Origin: Algoriphagus boritolerans DSM 17298 = JCM 18970
GTDB lineage: Bacteria; Bacteroidota; Bacteroidia; Cytophagales; Cyclobacteriaceae
DNA: 64,000 nt
Assembly: GCF_900108085.1 (NCBI RefSeq)
Contig: NZ_FNVR01000003.1
Coordinates: forward strand, 124,001 to 188,000
Direction of reading: 5' to 3'
Shown: positions 62,088 through 64,000 of the stretch, piece by piece
Numbering within the stretch: the first letter of the stretch is position 1
Layout: the number at the start of each line of letters is the position of its first letter
Notes under the pieces: generated by a model
What the model saw: only the letters and a program-made list of their open reading frames with translations
Told to the model about the DNA's origin: nothing
Database searches by the model: none
Position numbers and translations under genes: made by a program

Positions 62088-63583
62088 CAGAGGAGTCGAT
62101 TTTTCCAGTTCGTGCTTGGAATTGAATTTGCCGGATGGGTTGGATTTATCCGGTTTTCTTCTTTCTCAAAAAACTCCACTGCCAATGCCGCTAGCAGCTC
62201 TCTTTCCTCTTCCGAAAATACCGGTTCCAACTTTTCAGGTGTGAAGTAATTTTCCACAAACTGGGTATCAAAATTACCGGAGACGAATGCTTCATGCTGC
62301 ATAGCAAAGCGACAAAAGTCCAGCGTAGTCTGAATTCCTGTGATCCGATAATCATTGATGGCCCGAATCATTCGGCCGATCGCATCCTGTCGATTTTCGC
62401 CATGCGTGATCAGCTTGGCGATCAACGGATCGTAATAGATCGGAATATCCATTCCCTCTTCAAACCCATCATCCACACGAATTCCAGGACCTTGAGGTCT
62501 GCGGTAGGTTACCAACTTTCCGATATCGGGAAGGAAATTATTTTTAGGATCTTCTGCATAAACCCGAATTTCCACTGCATGACCGTGAATTTTAAGGTCT
62601 TCCTGAGCAAAAGAAAGTACATTACCTTCAGCAACTAAAATTTGCTCTCGAACAAGATCTTTACCTGTGATCATTTCTGTCACCGGATGCTCTACCTGGA
62701 GTCGGGTATTCATTTCCAGGAAATAGAAGTTCAGCTTGTCATCCACGATAAACTCCACCGTTCCCGCTCCATAATAATTACAGGCTTTAGCCACTCCTAC
62801 GGCCGCCTCTCCCATAGCTTTTCGCATTTTGGGAGAAACTACTGCCGAAGGTGCCTCTTCGATCACTTTCTGATGTCGACGTTGGATCGAACATTCTCTT
62901 TCGAAAAGATAAACTGTATTGCCATGCTGATCACCGAGGATCTGAATCTCAATATGCCTGGGCGAGGTTATAAACTTTTCGATAAAAACTGCTCCGTCTC
63001 CAAAGGCAGATTGAGCCTCTGAAACAGCCCGATTCATTTGCTCTTCAAACTCTGATTCATCTTCTACTATCCGCATTCCTTTGCCTCCCCCTCCAGCTGA
63101 GGCTTTGATTAGGATAGGATAGCCGATCTCAGCGGCTCTTTCTTTGGCCTCCGTAATATCCGATATTGCTTCTTCGGTACCCGGAACCAAAGGAATATCA
63201 TATTTGGCAACAGCCTGCTTTGCGGCAAGCTTGGAGCCCATGACCTCGATCGACTTGGGCGAAGGACCAACGAAAATCAAACCAGCATCTGAGACTTTAC
63301 CGGCGAATTCAGCATTCTCAGAGAGAAAACCATAGCCCGGGTGAATCGCATCGACATTTAATTCTTTGCAAACCTCAATGATTTTGTTGCCTAAAAGGTA
63401 AGATTGATTGGAAGGCGGTGGACCAATGCACACTGCCTCATCGGCAAATTTAACATGTGGCGAAAGTCTGTCTGCCTCAGAATAGACAGCAACAGTGGAT
63501 ATGCCCATTTCCTGAGCCGTTCGCATGATTCTCAACGCGATTTCTCCCCTGTTTGCAACTAAAAGTTTTTTAATTTTTTGCAT
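62087..63583 (-). CDS. accC: Biotin carboxylase subunit of an acyl-CoA carboxylase
   Basis: ATP-grasp biotin carboxylase of 498 aa, longer than the usual 445-450. It has LVANRGEIALRIMRTAQEMG at the start, the ATP loop KASAGGGGKGMRIV, HIEIQILGDQHGN, and the catalytic MNTRLQVEHPVTEMITG. A C-terminal extension of about 50 residues (ENYFTPEKLEPVFSEEERELLAAL onward) is the form seen in propionyl/acyl-CoA carboxylase alpha subunits of Bacteroidota, without a fused biotin domain. It carboxylates biotin on a separate carrier that is not in this window. It heads the operon with DUF1015 and maf. Confidence 0.92.
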   Translation of the reverse strand: MQKIKKLLVANRGEIALRIMRTAQEMGISTVAVYSEADRLSPHVKFADEAVCIGPPPSNQSYLLGNKIIEVCKELNVDAIHPGYGFLSENAEFAGKVSDAGLIFVGPSPKSIEVMGSKLAAKQAVAKYDIPLVPGTEEAISDITEAKERAAEIGYPILIKASAGGGGKGMRIVEDESEFEEQMNRAVSEAQSAFGDGAVFIEKFITSPRHIEIQILGDQHGNTVYLFERECSIQRRHQKVIEEAPSAVVSPKMRKAMGEAAVGVAKACNYYGAGTVEFIVDDKLNFYFLEMNTRLQVEHPVTEMITGKDLVREQILVAEGNVLSFAQEDLKIHGHAVEIRVYAEDPKNNFLPDIGKLVTYRRPQGPGIRVDDGFEEGMDIPIYYDPLIAKLITHGENRQDAIGRMIRAINDYRITGIQTTLDFCRFAMQHEAFVSGNFDTQFVENYFTPEKLEPVFSEEERELLAALAVEFFEKEENRINPTHPANSIPSTNWKNRLL

Positions 63584-63765
63584 TTTCTCTTAATAATTAT
63601 TTGGGTCAGGCTTTTGGCCTGAGGCGAAATAAGGAAATAAATTCGAGCTTTTTGAAGAATTGACAGTCAGGAAACTGGTTTTTTGCTTTGCAGCTTGTAA
63701 AAGTTTAATTTTGTTGAGTTGAGCTGAAACTCACTAAATAAGGAAACTTTAAATTCAAGACTGCT

Positions 63766-64000
63766 TTGGATCTATTTGCAAAATTAAAAACGAACATGGG
63801 CCCTTTGGGCAAACACTCTGAGTTTGCAGACGGTTATTTCTCTTTCCCTAAACTTGAAGGTGAAATTGCACCCAGAATGAAATTTCAGGGAAAGAAAGTA
63901 CTCACCTGGAGCCTTAATAATTATCTGGGACTTGCCAATCACCCGGAGGTTCGTAAAGCAGACGCTGAAGCTGCTGCCAAATGGGGAGCAGCTTATCCAA
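63766..64000 (+). CDS. PLP-dependent alpha-oxoamine synthase/aminotransferase, 5' part
   Basis: Partial gene running off the window. In frame it reads LDLFAKLKTNMGPLGKHSEF, then FSFPKLEGEIAPRMKF and VLTWSLNNYLGLANHPEVRK. This matches class II PLP enzymes (8-amino-7-oxononanoate synthase, glycine C-acetyltransferase or a serine palmitoyltransferase-like relative), with NNYLGLANHPEV as the family signature. The likely start is TTG at 63766, aligned with the usual MDLF start; an ATG at 63796 is the alternative. Catalytic Lys and the rest lie outside the window. It is divergent from the biotin carboxylase gene. Confidence 0.8.
   Translation, partial: MDLFAKLKTNMGPLGKHSEFADGYFSFPKLEGEIAPRMKFQGKKVLTWSLNNYLGLANHPEVRKADAEAAAKWGAAYP

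Noticed and set aside
1-64000. tRNA, rRNA or known riboswitch genes
   Set aside because: No cloverleaf, rRNA-like or recognisable riboswitch sequence was seen when reading the intergenic regions; a covariance-model scan would be decisive.

Overview
The window looks like ordinary chromosome from a Bacteroidota bacterium, most likely of the order Cytophagales (Algoriphagus/Cyclobacteriaceae type). This rests on gene content: a DUF2911 protein, a subtilase with a type IX secretion sorting domain, a plug-less TonB-type beta-barrel with ExbB/ExbD/TonB, DUF2807, DUF6807/PmoA and ThuA proteins, a 6-bladed beta-propeller lipoprotein, 7TMR-DISM hybrid kinase, and AT-rich leaders mostly lacking Shine-Dalgarno sites. 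No rRNA, tRNA or CRISPR array was seen.

Layout. 1-5.0 kb: a quinone-oxidoreductase-like gene divergent from an SDR / acyl-CoA dehydrogenase / APH-like kinase / 3-hydroxyacyl-CoA dehydrogenase operon. This is the gene set expected for a 4-hydroxyacyl-CoA (levulinate-type, ACAD10/11-type) route, and it is the most interesting metabolic unit here. 5.0-7.4 kb: a hybrid histidine kinase. 7.4-18.1 kb: a tight minus-strand operon holA - giant TPR protein - plug-less barrel - SPOR protein - exbB - exbD - tonB - folC - trmB. 18.1-22.5 kb: TPR protein, universal stress protein, hydroxyacid reductase, DUF2911 protein, and a decayed HEPN/MNT toxin-antitoxin pair. 22.5-26.8 kb: a sodium:solute symporter translationally coupled to a 34-residue membrane peptide and a PIG-L deacetylase. 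26.9-30.9 kb: an AT-rich accessory stretch with a PagL-like barrel, a beta-propeller lipoprotein, a small exported cysteine peptide behind a 36-bp palindrome, and a broken IS5-like element. 31-41 kb: TPR protein, gyrA, an outer-membrane barrel, rpe, a subtilase, a TrpF-like protein lacking the catalytic cysteine, and an aldo/keto reductase. 41.4-42.8 kb: one SDR-DUF2867 gene broken by a frameshift.

42.8-47.8 kb holds a sugar-oxidoreductase cluster (two Gfo/Idh/MocA-type proteins, a DUF6807 protein and a divergent ThuA protein) with a perfect 11-bp inverted repeat in the divergent promoter region. 48-53 kb carries a lipoprotein, decayed tandem intergenic repeats, an FAD amine-oxidase-like enzyme, a serine hydrolase, a GNAT protein and an SDR. 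53.6-57.1 kb has a cold-shock gene, a DUF2807 protein, a BASS transporter and an acyltransferase. 57.2-59.1 kb has a decayed IS200/IS605-type Y1 transposase, hppD, and a decayed Tat-signal gene. 59.1-64 kb has an AAA ATPase, maf, a DUF1015 gene, a biotin carboxylase and the start of a PLP-dependent alpha-oxoamine synthase/aminotransferase.

Two intergenic copies of a 103-bp hairpin-rich repeat, in opposite orientation about 39 kb apart (20881-20983 and 60025-60127), point to a dispersed repeat family. Several gene ends carry clear rho-independent terminators. All names come from recognising motifs by eye; no database search was run.
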